DNA of 64,000 nt, taken from assembly GCF_003417465.1 (NCBI RefSeq), contig NZ_QVMV01000046.1:1-64000 (forward strand), read 5' to 3'. The translations under genes and the position numbers were made by a program. Shown piece by piece: positions 47,745 to 57,373 of the stretch. The notes beneath the pieces were generated by a model that was given only the letters and a program-made list of their open reading frames with translations, was not told the origin of the DNA and made no database searches. Position 1 is the stretch's first letter, and each line of letters starts with the position of its first letter. The DNA comes from Wenzhouxiangella sp. 15190 (GTDB lineage Bacteria > Pseudomonadota > Gammaproteobacteria > Xanthomonadales > Wenzhouxiangellaceae).

Positions 47745-50700
47745 CTACGCATCCAGCGGCAAAAACCGCCGACACACTGCCGGCACGACGAGCATGTTGA
47801 GCAGCGTCGAGGACACCAAACCCCACAGGATAACGACCGCCATCGGCGACTGGATCTCACTGCCCGGCTCGCCGGCGGCCAGTGCCAGCGGGACCAGGGC
47901 CAGGGCCGTGGCCAGGGCGGTCATGAGGATCGGCACCAGCCGTTCCTCGGCGCCGCGACGAATCGCTTCCTCCAGGCCCAGGCCGTCGGTTCGCAGCCGG
48001 CCGATGTGATCGACCAGGATGACACCGTTGCGCGTGGCGATGCCGAACAGGGCGATGAACCCGATGAGCGCCGCGATCGTCATGATGCCACCGGTCAGCC
48101 ACACGCCGACTACTCCGCCGATCAGCGCCAGCGGCAGGTTGAGCATGACGATAAAGGCCGAGCGCGCATTGCCGAAGGCGCCGACCAACAAAAGGAATAT
48201 ACCGACGATTACCGCCCCGCCCAGAAACATGAGACGGGTTCCGGCCGAAGCGGCGCTCTCGAACTGTCCGCCGTACTCGATGTGATAACCCGGCGGCAGC
48301 TCGACACTTTCGCCCAGCGCACGGCGAATATCATCGACCACACCCACTAGATCGCGTCCGGCGACGTTGGCCATGACGACCATCCGTCGCTGCACATTCT
48401 CGCGACCGATGGTGTTTGGCCCACGATCGCGCTCGATATCGGCAATCGCAGCAAAGGGTACGCGCGCACCCGAATCCAGCGTCAGCGCTGTCTGCCGAAT
48501 GGTCTCCAGACTCTCCCGCACCGACTCGGGGAAGCGCACGACCAGGTCGTGGCTGGCCTGCCCTTCGAGGATGCGACCGACGGTGGCGCCCGTCATGGCC
48601 CCCTCCAAAGCCTCTGAGGCCTCCTGGACGCTCAGGCCATAGTTGGCCAGCGCCAGGCGATCGAAGCGCACGCTCACGAAGGGGATCTCGCTTTGCTCCT
48701 CCATCGCCACGTCGACCGCGCCGGGCACTTCAGCCACCCGCGACTCGACCTGCGAGCCCAGGTTTCGGAGCTCGGCCAGGTCCTCGCCGAAGATCTTGAT
48801 GGCAATATTGGCCCGCGTGCCCGAGAGCATGTGATCGATACGATGGGAGATGGGCTGTCCGATGATGACGTTGGTTCCGGGCAACAGCGCAAACTGCGAG
48901 CGGAGTTGCGCCAGCAGTTCAGCTTTCTCTCTTTCCTGCATCTCGAGAGAGACATCGATTTCCGAAGCGAAAACCTGCTGCGCGTGTGGATCAAGCTCCG
49001 CACGCCCCGTGCGCCTGGCCGTAGCCACCACCTCGGGTTGCTCCAGCAGGATGGTCTCGACCCGCCGCCCGATGGCGTCGGACTGCTCCAGCGAGGTTCC
49101 CGGCAGGGTGACCACGCTCAAAGTTAGGCTACCTTCGTTGAACTCCGGCAGGAACCCGCGCCCGGCCATCGTCAGCATGATGATCGATGCGGCCAACAAG
49201 GTCGCCGCCGCAGCGATGACCAGACGCCAGTGATCCATGGCAAATCCCAACGCTGGGCGATAGATGCGCTTGAGCCCGGATATCAGGCGGGTGTCGTGGT
49301 CCTGATGAACCGCCCGGCTGCCCGGCAGGCCGAGCAGCGCCAGCACCGGCGTCACCGTGACGGCCACCAGCAGCGAGGCGGCCAGGGAAATGACGTAAGC
49401 CAGCCCGAGCGGCTGCAACAGCCGCCCTTCCACGCCGTGCAGAAAAAACAGTGGCAGGAAGACCAGGATGATGATCAGCGTGGCGAATACGATGGAGGCC
49501 TCGATTTCGCGCGTGGCCTCAAATACGACGCTCAGGTTCCCGCGCCCTTCCTCGGCGGGCTTTTGCGCGTTCTCGCGAAGCCGCCGGACGATGTTTTCAA
49601 CGACTATGATGGCGTCGTCGACCAACGCGCCCAGGGCGATGGCCATACCGCCGAGCGTCATGGTGTTGATGCTGCCACCCACGAAGCGGATACCCAGCAC
49701 GGCCACCAGCAACGACAGCGGAATCGCCAACAGCGCAATGCCTGTCGCACGCAGGCTGAACAGGAATACGAACATGATCAGCACCACCAGCACGGCACCG
49801 TCGCGAACAGCCACGACCAGGTTGTCGATGGCGACCTCGATGAAGTCGGCCTGCCGGAAGGCGTCGGTCTCGATGCGCATGCCGTCGGGCAATGCCGCGC
49901 CGAGATCAGCGATCACTTCATCCAGTCGCTCGGTCAGCATCAGGGTATTGACGTCGGGCTGCTTCTGAATCCCGAGCACGACGGCCGAGTGCGCGTTGTA
50001 AGCTGCCGACCCGCGGCGCGGTGCCGGGCCGATACCCACGTCGGCCACATCCTGCACCAGCACCGGAATCTCGTCCCGGTGCAGGACAACGGCCCGGCGG
50101 ATGTCCTCCAGGCCCTCGGCGCGTCCAATGCCGCGGATGAGGAATTCCTGGCCGTTTTCGGTCATGAACCCCGCCGAGGCATTGGCGCTGGCCTCGCCGA
50201 CCGCCTCGCTGAGCTGGTCGAGCGTAATGCCATAGGCGGCAAGTCGCTCCGGACTGGCCACGACCTGATACTGCCGGGTGCGGCCGCCGTTGGGAATCAC
50301 CTCGGCCACCCCGGGCACGGCCAGAAGGCGCCTTCGAACGGTCCAGTCGGCCACGGTCTTGAGCGCCATCTCGTCGTGTTCGTCCGAGACCAGGGCGATG
50401 AACATCACCTCGCCCATGATTGAGGTCACCGGCGCCAGCTGCGGCGGGGGCAGGTCGGCCGGCAGCGAGCTGCGTGCGCCCTGCAGTTTCTCCGATACAA
50501 TCTGGCGGGCGCGATAGATATCGGTGCCCCACTCGAATTCAACCGTGATCACGCTGATACCGATGCCGCTGTTGGAGCGCACGCGGCGTACGCCGCTGGC
50601 CCCGTTCATCGCTGTCTCGATGGGAAAAGTCACCAGCCGCTCAACATCTTCGGGCGGCATGCCGTGAGCCTCGGCGACCACCGTCACCGAAGGCGCAGTC

Positions 50701-50825
50701 AGGTCGGGAAAGACGTCCATGGGCGAGCGCAGCCCCACCCAGGTACCCCAGGCCAGCAGGAAGACCGCCGCTGCCAGAACCAGCAGACGGTTGTTCAGCG
50801 AAATGCTGATGATGCGATCGATCAT
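47745..50825 (-). CDS. HME-type RND metal efflux permease (CusA/CzcA family)
   Basis: This 1026-residue pump has the RND plan: 12 membrane helices in two halves and two large periplasmic loops. The TM4 signature GALVDDAIIVVENI carries the proton-relay acidic residues, and the N-terminus (SPMDVFPDLTAPSVTVVAE) is of the heavy-metal type. It drives metal efflux from the periplasm with the adaptor and the TolC protein in this operon. Which metal (Zn, Co, Cd, Cu, Ag or Ni) is not decided; the His-rich partners suggest Zn or Ni. Confidence 0.92.
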   Translation of the reverse strand: MIDRIISISLNNRLLVLAAAVFLLAWGTWVGLRSPMDVFPDLTAPSVTVVAEAHGMPPEDVERLVTFPIETAMNGASGVRRVRSNSGIGISVITVEFEWGTDIYRARQIVSEKLQGARSSLPADLPPPQLAPVTSIMGEVMFIALVSDEHDEMALKTVADWTVRRRLLAVPGVAEVIPNGGRTRQYQVVASPERLAAYGITLDQLSEAVGEASANASAGFMTENGQEFLIRGIGRAEGLEDIRRAVVLHRDEIPVLVQDVADVGIGPAPRRGSAAYNAHSAVVLGIQKQPDVNTLMLTERLDEVIADLGAALPDGMRIETDAFRQADFIEVAIDNLVVAVRDGAVLVVLIMFVFLFSLRATGIALLAIPLSLLVAVLGIRFVGGSINTMTLGGMAIALGALVDDAIIVVENIVRRLRENAQKPAEEGRGNLSVVFEATREIEASIVFATLIIILVFLPLFFLHGVEGRLLQPLGLAYVISLAASLLVAVTVTPVLALLGLPGSRAVHQDHDTRLISGLKRIYRPALGFAMDHWRLVIAAAATLLAASIIMLTMAGRGFLPEFNEGSLTLSVVTLPGTSLEQSDAIGRRVETILLEQPEVVATARRTGRAELDPHAQQVFASEIDVSLEMQEREKAELLAQLRSQFALLPGTNVIIGQPISHRIDHMLSGTRANIAIKIFGEDLAELRNLGSQVESRVAEVPGAVDVAMEEQSEIPFVSVRFDRLALANYGLSVQEASEALEGAMTGATVGRILEGQASHDLVVRFPESVRESLETIRQTALTLDSGARVPFAAIADIERDRGPNTIGRENVQRRMVVMANVAGRDLVGVVDDIRRALGESVELPPGYHIEYGGQFESAASAGTRLMFLGGAVIVGIFLLLVGAFGNARSAFIVMLNLPLALIGGVVGVWLTGGIMTIAALIGFIALFGIATRNGVILVDHIGRLRTDGLGLEEAIRRGAEERLVPILMTALATALALVPLALAAGEPGSEIQSPMAVVILWGLVSSTLLNMLVVPAVCRRFLPLDA

Positions 50826-50842
50826 CGTCTAGAAACCCTGGT

Positions 50843-52420
50843 TCAGTGCGCGTGGCCGTGGCCGATTTCATTGCCGCCGGCGGCGGCCAGACGGACGGGA
50901 TACGCCCCTTTCGAAACCACGCGTTCGCCGGCGCTCACACCCGAGAGCACGGCAACGTAGTCGCCGTCGATGGCGCCCAGCCTCACGGGCCGACGGGCGA
51001 AAGTCTCCCCGCCGGTCTGTACGTAGACCACCTCACGCCCACCGTCCTCGACAACGGCCGATCGCGGCAGGGCCAGTCGCGACTGCGACTCGGCCACGAA
51101 AACGTGGGCGGGTAGGCGCGCCCCGATCAGCCGCGGGCCGGACTCGACCGGGTAGTCCAGGGTCACACCGACCGTTCGAGTCACCGGGTGGACGGCTGCC
51201 TCGGTCTGCACCACCCGCGCGCCCGTTGCCTGATCGAGGACGACGACCGAACCGTCGTTTCCTTCCAGCCAGGCGCCGGAGGCGCGACCGATGTCACCGG
51301 CAAAGCGCTCGGGCAGCCGGACTTCGAGCCAACGACGCTCGGGTGAGGCCACGCGGAAGACGCGATCGCCGGCGCGCACGAAAGCACCCGGCCGGGCGGT
51401 CACCTCGACCACCTCGCCGGCGACCGGCGATCGCAGGGCGATACCGGCAACGCCGTCGCCCTGCTCGTATTGCTGCAGCCGCGCGCGGGCGGCCTCGAAC
51501 TCGGCCTGGGCGACTTCGACGCGCTCGCGCGCCTCGATCAGGCGGCGCTCGGGCACCGCGCCCTGCTCAAACAGGGGCGCAAGCCGCTCGACGTCGCGCC
51601 GGGCCAGGGCCAGGGTTGAACGGGCCTGCTCCAGATCGACGCGCAGGCGGCCGAAATCGGTTTCCGCGCCCAGGCGCGGCACGACGAAACCCAGCACCTC
51701 GCCCGCGGCGACGCGGTCGCCGGCGCGAGACAGCGCCCGGTGCGCGATATGGCCGTCGGCCGGCGCCCGGAGTTCGGCTCCGGCGTCGGCCGGGGCAGTC
51801 ACCGTGGCAAAACCCAGCACCGAGGGCCTGAGGGGACGTTCGACCACCGGTTCGGTGGCGAACACGTCCGTCCACTGCTGTTCCTTGAGATAGTTGATGT
51901 CGCCTTCCGGCGCCGGGGCGGTGACGCGGGCGGCCTGCGGCGAGTCGTAGACGCGGAAGCTACCGAGATCGTGCTCGACTTCAAGACCTTCTCCCTGCAC
52001 GCGCACCAGCAGACGAAACTCACCCGCCTCGCGCGGGGTGACCGCCGGGGTAAACAACCCGGCACGTGCCGGCTCATTGACGCGAAAACGCGCCACGGTG
52101 CGGCCGTCCTGCTCCAGAACTACATCCAGACGCCCGGCACGCATGGGCTGGAAATCGCTCAGGCGCGTGATGTGGGCGGCAAACCTCGAGGTCTCACCGG
52201 CCACCAGGGGTGGAAACTCGACGAACAACTCCGTCTGTGCGCTGTGGTCGGTGACGACCACCGATTCGCCGGCGGGCGCATTATCGTGTTCGTCTTCGCC
52301 GGCTCCGGCCGCGCCATGGTCGTGACCGGCCTCGTCACCGACGCTGCAGCCGGATCCAAGCAGGATCAACAGGGCCAGCGCGGCTGCGACCGGGCCGGCC
52401 CCGCTTCGATCAATGGTCAT
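50843..52420 (-). CDS. RND periplasmic adaptor (CusB/CzcB family), lipoprotein
   Basis: This 525-residue protein has a lipoprotein signal ending in LGSGC and a His-rich segment (GHDHG, DEHDN) just after it, which may bind metal. Then follow an Ig-like region (about 45-150) and the barrel-sandwich and helical-hairpin domains of adaptor proteins. The ATG at 52420 starts the signal; it overlaps the upstream His-rich gene by 11 bases. It ends 17 bases before the permease. Confidence 0.9.
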   Translation of the reverse strand: MTIDRSGAGPVAAALALLILLGSGCSVGDEAGHDHGAAGAGEDEHDNAPAGESVVVTDHSAQTELFVEFPPLVAGETSRFAAHITRLSDFQPMRAGRLDVVLEQDGRTVARFRVNEPARAGLFTPAVTPREAGEFRLLVRVQGEGLEVEHDLGSFRVYDSPQAARVTAPAPEGDINYLKEQQWTDVFATEPVVERPLRPSVLGFATVTAPADAGAELRAPADGHIAHRALSRAGDRVAAGEVLGFVVPRLGAETDFGRLRVDLEQARSTLALARRDVERLAPLFEQGAVPERRLIEARERVEVAQAEFEAARARLQQYEQGDGVAGIALRSPVAGEVVEVTARPGAFVRAGDRVFRVASPERRWLEVRLPERFAGDIGRASGAWLEGNDGSVVVLDQATGARVVQTEAAVHPVTRTVGVTLDYPVESGPRLIGARLPAHVFVAESQSRLALPRSAVVEDGGREVVYVQTGGETFARRPVRLGAIDGDYVAVLSGVSAGERVVSKGAYPVRLAAAGGNEIGHGHAH

Positions 52421-52817
52421 GCGCCTCCCCGCCGTCGTGATCATGCGAGTCGTCTTCGTGCGCGTGCTCGCCTTCTTCGTGCTCGTGCCCGTCGTCGTGA
52501 TCGTGTGCTTCGCCCTCGGCGTGAGCTTCGTCGTGGTTCTCGTCGTGCATCATCTCGCCGGAATGGCCGGCGGAGTCGGCCGCCTCGTCGCCGTAATAGG
52601 CTTCGGTTTCGGTCGTCGCGCCTTCGTCGTGCGGATGGCCGTGATCGTCGCCCGACTCGCCGTCATGGGCGTGATCGCCCTCGTGCGAATCTGCATCGGC
52701 ATGCTCGTGCGCTTCGCCGTCGTCATGGGCATGACCGTGATCACCGTCGCCGGCGCCACAGGCGGTCAGCGCCAGGGCCAGCAGGCCCGCCAGAATGGTC
52801 AGCAGGGACTTGTTCAT
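52410..52817 (-). CDS. His-rich metal-binding lipoprotein
   Basis: This 135-residue protein has a lipoprotein signal (LLALALTAC) and then a low-complexity mature part with 25 His, many Asp/Glu, and repeated HxH and DHDH patterns. It should buffer or deliver Zn, Ni or a similar metal in the periplasm, in the place CusF takes in Cus systems, though it lacks the CusF fold. It overlaps the adaptor by 11 bases and the TolC gene by 4 bases. Confidence 0.85.
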   Translation of the reverse strand: MNKSLLTILAGLLALALTACGAGDGDHGHAHDDGEAHEHADADSHEGDHAHDGESGDDHGHPHDEGATTETEAYYGDEAADSAGHSGEMMHDENHDEAHAEGEAHDHDDGHEHEEGEHAHEDDSHDHDGGEAHDH

Positions 52818-54010
52818 GGTTCACCTCTCATCAGTTGCAATTCGATATGGGATTGTCTTGCCGCCAGCGCGCGGCGAATTCGCTCGCGGCTCGCGGCCAA
52901 TTCCGTTCGGTGGGCGTCGATCAGTTCAAGCACCCCGATCTCGCCCGCCCGGTAGGCGCTCTCGGCGATTTCGGCCAGGGACTCGGCGTCCTGGATCTCG
53001 CTCAACGCCAGTGCGGCGCTGCGACGCGCCTCGAGTTCGCGGGCGGCGCTTCTGATCTCGGACGTCAGTCGTGAAATCATCAATTCGCGTTCGGCGGCGA
53101 GCCGACGCGCCTGGGCGCTTTCGGCCTGGGCCCGCCCGGCCCCGCGGTCGAACAGGGGCACTTCCAGGCCCACCATGAAGAGATTGCCGCTGGCCGAAAT
53201 TCCGGGCTCGTCGAGTTCGCGCCGGCCCACGCCCAGCGTCATTTCCGGCCAGCGGCCGCGCTCGGCCGCCCGAGCAGAAAGTTCGGCAGCCCGGATTTCC
53301 GCGTTTAGGGCCCGCAACTCGGGATGGTCGGCCACCAGGTGGCGCGGCTCCGCGACCTTCGACATCGGCGGGAGCAGTTCTCCGGCCAGTTCGACCGGCT
53401 CATGCTCGATCAGACCGAACAAGCGGTCGCGCGCGGAAGCCGCCCGGGCCTGCGTCTCCAGTCGGTCACCTTTGAGCGCGGCGAGTTCGTGGCGCAATCG
53501 CAACGCGTCGAATCGGGAGGCGTCCCCTGCCCGCGCACGCTCATCGACGTCGGCGACCAGCTGCGCCAGGCGGTCGTGCCAGCGATCTACCGCCTCGGCC
53601 TGACTAGACGCCGCCAGGGCGTCGTAGAAGTGCCGACGGATCAGCGCCGCCTGCTCGTTGCGGTCCAGGTCGATGCGCGCGCCGCTGGCGGCGCTTCGGA
53701 AACGTGCCGAGCGCCGCTCGAGTCCATGGACGCCGGCGAGATTGAACCGCTGTCGAAGCCAGTAAAAGTGGTCTTCGACGGCACCGCCGGCGAGGTCGGC
53801 TTCTTCATAGCTGTACTCGATCTCCGGGTTGTCCCACTGGCCGGCCGTGCGGGCGAGGCCATCGGCCTGAGCTCTTCCCGCTTCCAGCCAACCCGCAAAA
53901 TCCGATCTTTCGAGCCCGATCCGAACCGCTTCGGCTTCGGAAAGATACGGCTGGGCGTAGGCATGCAAGGAGACAGCCAGCAACCCGATGAGGGCGAGAA
54001 ATTTCGACAT
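52814..54010 (-). CDS. TolC-family outer-membrane efflux protein
   Basis: This 398-residue protein has a signal peptide (SKFLALIGLLAVSLHAYA) and two halves rich in long helices with periodic Arg/Ala/Glu, as in CusC/CzcC. FDALRLRHELAALKGDRLETQ and VGLEVPLFDRGAGRAQAESA mark the repeats. The ATG at 54010 starts the signal directly and lies one base from the M56 stop. Confidence 0.9.
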   Translation of the reverse strand: MSKFLALIGLLAVSLHAYAQPYLSEAEAVRIGLERSDFAGWLEAGRAQADGLARTAGQWDNPEIEYSYEEADLAGGAVEDHFYWLRQRFNLAGVHGLERRSARFRSAASGARIDLDRNEQAALIRRHFYDALAASSQAEAVDRWHDRLAQLVADVDERARAGDASRFDALRLRHELAALKGDRLETQARAASARDRLFGLIEHEPVELAGELLPPMSKVAEPRHLVADHPELRALNAEIRAAELSARAAERGRWPEMTLGVGRRELDEPGISASGNLFMVGLEVPLFDRGAGRAQAESAQARRLAAERELMISRLTSEIRSAARELEARRSAALALSEIQDAESLAEIAESAYRAGEIGVLELIDAHRTELAASRERIRRALAARQSHIELQLMRGEP

Positions 54011-54011
54011 G

Positions 54012-54971
54012 TCAGGCTCCCAGGATGGCACCCAGAAAGGTCTCCATGGCGTGATGCGCGCCTGCCAGCGGCCAGGCCGAGGCCAGGGCCATGACGCCCA
54101 GGGCAACGGCAGCCCAGTCAGCGGCGGCAGAAGCCCGCCCGCCATCGTCAAGCAGCCGCTCGACGCGAAATGCGACGTTCGCACCCCCGGCCGAAAGACC
54201 GGCGGTGGCGGGAAAGTGCTGCTGCCGGACCACCTTGAGCAAGACCTGCGCCGTGATGGAGCGGCCGAAGCGAAGCGCAACCCGATCGTCGGCGCGTTCT
54301 TCGATTGCCTGGCGCCAATTGGCCCGCAGGCGCTTGGCCATGGCCGGCCAGTGAACCGTCAGCAGCCATTCGAACAGCGACGACTTGACGAGATCGCCCT
54401 GACGCAAATGGGCGGCTTCATGGGCGACGACCACGCGCCGCTCACGTCGATCGAGCCCCTCGAGCAGCCCGCGCGAAATCAGGAGCACGGGCCGAAGCGG
54501 CCTTGCCACCAACGCCATCGAACGTCTGTCTTCGATGCGACGCATCAAGCCGCCGGTGGGCAGCAGGCGCAACAGCCCGTTGAGACGCCTGCGCCGACCC
54601 AACGCAGCCATCAAGTGGCGAACGGCGGTAACCGCCAAGACTGCCAGCACCAATAGCAGCGCCGCAGCTGCCAGCGGGTCGACCTGAAAGGCCGGAAAGT
54701 GTTCGAAACAGAGATGGGGATGCCCATCGCCGTGGGCCCGGCAGTGATCGTCCAACCAGCCCGCGCGCTTGCCGGCAGCCACCGCGCCGAGCGATGCGAT
54801 CCAGGTCACCGGAAGCAGCCAGGGCAAAAGCGCCACCAGCGTAGTCCGCCGAATCCGGCGATCAGGCGACTCTGGCTCGCAAGACCATCTCGACAGCATG
54901 CTCGACAGCACGATGCCGACCGCCCAGGCCAGCACGCCCAGAACCAGAAACATCGTGAGCAACTCGATCAC
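54012..54971 (-). CDS. M56 family (BlaR1-like) metallopeptidase sensor
   Basis: This 319-residue protein has about four membrane helices and the M56 zinc motif HEAAH in VVVAHEAAHLRQGD. Unlike BlaR1 it has no penicillin-binding domain. The loop after helix 2 holds H76, C77, H80, H84, H86, C88 and H91, a candidate metal site facing the periplasm. By family logic, ligand binding triggers cleavage of the BlaI-type repressor. The GTG start at 54971 overlaps the repressor stop by 4 bases. Confidence 0.87.
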   Translation of the reverse strand: MIELLTMFLVLGVLAWAVGIVLSSMLSRWSCEPESPDRRIRRTTLVALLPWLLPVTWIASLGAVAAGKRAGWLDDHCRAHGDGHPHLCFEHFPAFQVDPLAAAALLLVLAVLAVTAVRHLMAALGRRRRLNGLLRLLPTGGLMRRIEDRRSMALVARPLRPVLLISRGLLEGLDRRERRVVVAHEAAHLRQGDLVKSSLFEWLLTVHWPAMAKRLRANWRQAIEERADDRVALRFGRSITAQVLLKVVRQQHFPATAGLSAGGANVAFRVERLLDDGGRASAAADWAAVALGVMALASAWPLAGAHHAMETFLGAILGA

Positions 54972-55345
54972 CGCGATTCCTCTTGGCGCCGGCGATTCAG
55001 GACGGCCTCCAGCCGCTCGATGGTGGCTTCGTCCATGCCCTCGGCCGACTCCACGAAGGCAGCAATGGAGGCCGCCGGGTCGCCGCCCAACCGGCCCAAC
55101 ATGTCCCGCATGTAGGCGGCAACCAGTTCGTCCCGGCAAACCTTCGGCGAATATCGAAACGCATGGCCTTGCTTGCGGCGTTTCACCAGCTGCTTGCGGT
55201 GCAGGCGCTCGAGGGTCGACTGGACCGTGTTGAGAGAAATACCCCGCTCCACGCCCATGCAATCGTGAAGCGCCTTGGCCGTCCACTCGGACTCGGTCCA
55301 GAGCCGTTCCATCACGGCGACTTCAAGGTTACCGAGCAAAGGCAT
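54968..55345 (-). CDS. BlaI/MecI/CopY-type repressor
   Basis: This 125-residue winged-helix protein has the BlaI pattern: LGNLEVAVMERLW at the start and GISLNTVQSTLERLHRKQLVKRRKQGHAFRYSP over the recognition helix and wing. It is the first gene of a six-gene metal efflux operon. The ATG at 55345 is preferred because the predicted transcript begins near 55407, which makes the in-frame GTG at 55411 unusable. Confidence 0.88.
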   Translation of the reverse strand: MPLLGNLEVAVMERLWTESEWTAKALHDCMGVERGISLNTVQSTLERLHRKQLVKRRKQGHAFRYSPKVCRDELVAAYMRDMLGRLGGDPAASIAAFVESAEGMDEATIERLEAVLNRRRQEESR

Positions 55346-55413
55346 GGGCGAACGGATGTCGCTGGCGTTATCGCTTGACACTTTTTCTGGATCTCGCGCG
55401 AACCGGGGCACGA

Positions 55414-55442
55414 AGTCTACGCAGGCAAAAACCGAGCGTCAA
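55414..55442 (-). promoter_or_regulatory. Promoter of the metal efflux operon
   Basis: On the minus strand TTGACG (55442-55437) and TAGACT (55419-55414) are separated by exactly 17 bases. The predicted start is near 55407. Confidence 0.7.
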
Positions 55443-55451
55443 TCGGTTTTT
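55427..55451. promoter_or_regulatory. Candidate BlaI-type operator dyad
   Basis: AAAAACCG-N9-CGGTTTTT is a perfect 8+8 dyad covering the -35 and spacer of the promoter. It does not match the known TACA/TGTA bla box, so binding by this repressor is inferred from position only. Confidence 0.55.
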
Positions 55452-55531
55452 ACGGCTAACGAGTCAGGGCTCGAAGCCCGGATAGGCCTCGTTGGTCTTC
55501 ATGCAATGAGCCAACCACCCGGCCAACCCGC

Positions 55532-55537
55532 TACAAT
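55532..55537 (+). promoter_or_regulatory. Candidate -10 for liuB
   Basis: TACAAT lies 28 bases before the ATG at 55565. The -35 is weak or absent. Confidence 0.35.
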
Positions 55538-55564
55538 GAAACGCTTTGACCGACTGGAGCGCCC

Positions 55565-57172
55565 ATGCCCCGCCTGGACAGCCACGTCAACCGCAAGGAC
55601 GCCGATTTCGTCGCCCGCGACGAGCATCACCGGCAACTGGCCGCCGACCTGCGCGAGAAACTCGAGCGAACCGCGCTGGGCGGGCCGGAGAAGTCACGCG
55701 AAAAGCACGAGGGTCGTGGCAAGCTGCTTCCACGCGAGCGCGTGCGCACCCTGCTCGACCCCGGCAGCCCGTTCCTGGAGGTCGCGCCGCTGGCGGCCTT
55801 TGGGCTGTACGAGGATGCCGCGCCCGGCGCGGGCATCATCACCGGCGTGGGGCGCGTCAATGGCGTCGAGTGCATGGTCGTGGCCAACGACGCCACGGTG
55901 AAGGGCGGTACCTACTACCCCATCACGGTCAAGAAACACCTGCGCGCCCAGGAAATCGCGCTGGAGAACAACCTGCCCTGCATCTACCTGGTCGATTCCG
56001 GCGGCGCCTTCCTGCCGTTGCAGGACGAGGTCTTCCCCGACCGCGACCATTTCGGCCGCATCTTCTACAACCAGGCGCGACTGTCGGCGAAGAACATCCC
56101 GCAGATCGCGGTCGTGATGGGCTCGTGCACCGCCGGCGGGGCCTATGTGCCGGCAATGTGTGACGAGGCGATCATCGTCAAGGAACAGGGCACGATCTTT
56201 CTCGGTGGCCCACCGCTGGTCAAGGCCGCCACCGGCGAGGAAGTCGATGCCGAAACGCTGGGCGGCGCGGACGTGCACACCCGCCTGTCCGGCGTGGCCG
56301 ACCATTTCGCCGAAAACGACACCCATGCGGTGGCCATCGCACGTGAGCTGGTCGGCAACCTCAATCGTCCCGAGCCGGCCTTCGGTCCGAGTGAAGAACC
56401 GAGCGAGCCGGCCTGGACCGTCAAGGACATCTACGGCATCCTGCCCGACGACACCCGCTACCCCTTCGAGGTGCGCGAGATCATTGCCCGCATCGTCGAC
56501 GGCTCGGAGTTCACGGAGTTCAAGGCCCGCTACGGCACCACCCTGGTCTGCGGCTTCGCGTCGATTCACGGTTACAAGGTGGGCATCGTCGCCAACAACG
56601 GCATCCTGTTTTCCGAGTCGGCCCTGAAAGGCGCGCATTTCATCGAACTGTGTAACCAGCGCAACATCCCGCTGGTATTCCTGCAGAACATCACCGGCTT
56701 CATGGTCGGCAAGAAATACGAGCAATCGGGTATCGCCCGCGACGGCGCCAAGATGGTCACCGCCGTGGCCTGCTCGCATGTACCCAAGTTCACGGTGGTC
56801 ATCGGCGGCTCCTTCGGTGCCGGCAACTACGCCATGTGCGGCCGCGCCTACCAGCCGCGCTTCCTGTGGATGTGGCCCAATGCCCGCATCTCCGTGATGG
56901 GCGGCGACCAGGCCGCCAGCGTGCTCGCCACAATCAAGCGCGACGCGCTGGAAGCACGCGGCGAGGAGTGGTCGGACGACGAGGAAGAGAAGTTCAAGGC
57001 GCCGATCCGTGACCAGTACGAACACCAGGGGCATCCCTACTACGCCAGCGCACGCCTTTGGGACGACGGCATCATCGATCCCGTCGATACACGGCGCGTG
57101 CTTGGCCTGGCCATCGCGGCTTCCGCCAACGCCCCGATCGAACGGGGGCGCTTCGGCGTATTCCGGATGTAG
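55565..57172 (+). CDS. liuB: Methylcrotonyl-CoA carboxylase beta subunit
   Basis: This 535-residue carboxyltransferase moves CO2 from biotin to 3-methylcrotonyl-CoA in leucine breakdown. It has the double crotonase fold with [30 protein letters not shown] and [19 protein letters not shown], which set MCC-beta apart from propionyl-CoA carboxylase. liuC and the alpha subunit follow in order. The upstream dehydrogenase (liuA) is not in this block. Confidence 0.92.
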   Translation: MPRLDSHVNRKDADFVARDEHHRQLAADLREKLERTALGGPEKSREKHEGRGKLLPRERVRTLLDPGSPFLEVAPLAAFGLYEDAAPGAGIITGVGRVNGVECMVVANDATVKGGTYYPITVKKHLRAQEIALENNLPCIYLVDSGGAFLPLQDEVFPDRDHFGRIFYNQARLSAKNIPQIAVVMGSCTAGGAYVPAMCDEAIIVKEQGTIFLGGPPLVKAATGEEVDAETLGGADVHTRLSGVADHFAENDTHAVAIARELVGNLNRPEPAFGPSEEPSEPAWTVKDIYGILPDDTRYPFEVREIIARIVDGSEFTEFKARYGTTLVCGFASIHGYKVGIVANNGILFSESALKGAHFIELCNQRNIPLVFLQNITGFMVGKKYEQSGIARDGAKMVTAVACSHVPKFTVVIGGSFGAGNYAMCGRAYQPRFLWMWPNARISVMGGDQAASVLATIKRDALEARGEEWSDDEEEKFKAPIRDQYEHQGHPYYASARLWDDGIIDPVDTRRVLGLAIAASANAPIERGRFGVFRM

Positions 57173-57180
57173 CGGAAAAA

Positions 57181-57321
57181 GTGTTAAGTGTTAAGTGTTA
57201 AGTGTGAAGTGTGCAGGTGTTAGGTGTTAGGTGTTAGGTGTTAGGTGTTATGCGGCGAGCTTAGCCCTTGGTGCACAACTTCAACGTGACTGCCGAAACT
57301 TAACACTTCACACTTTACACC
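57181..57321. repeat. Inverted heptamer-repeat element, liuB-liuC gap
   Basis: The left arm is ten 7-base units at 57181-57250: three GTGTTAA, GTGTGAA, GTGTGCA, and then five GGTGTTA. The right arm at 57297-57321 is about 3.5 inverse units. The core is 46 bases. The left arm shows two unit variants in blocks, as if the array had expanded twice. Confidence 0.88.
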
Positions 57322-57373
57322 GACGACTAGGCCCACCACTGGGTGAGTAGCCAAAAACGTACGAGATCAGACC

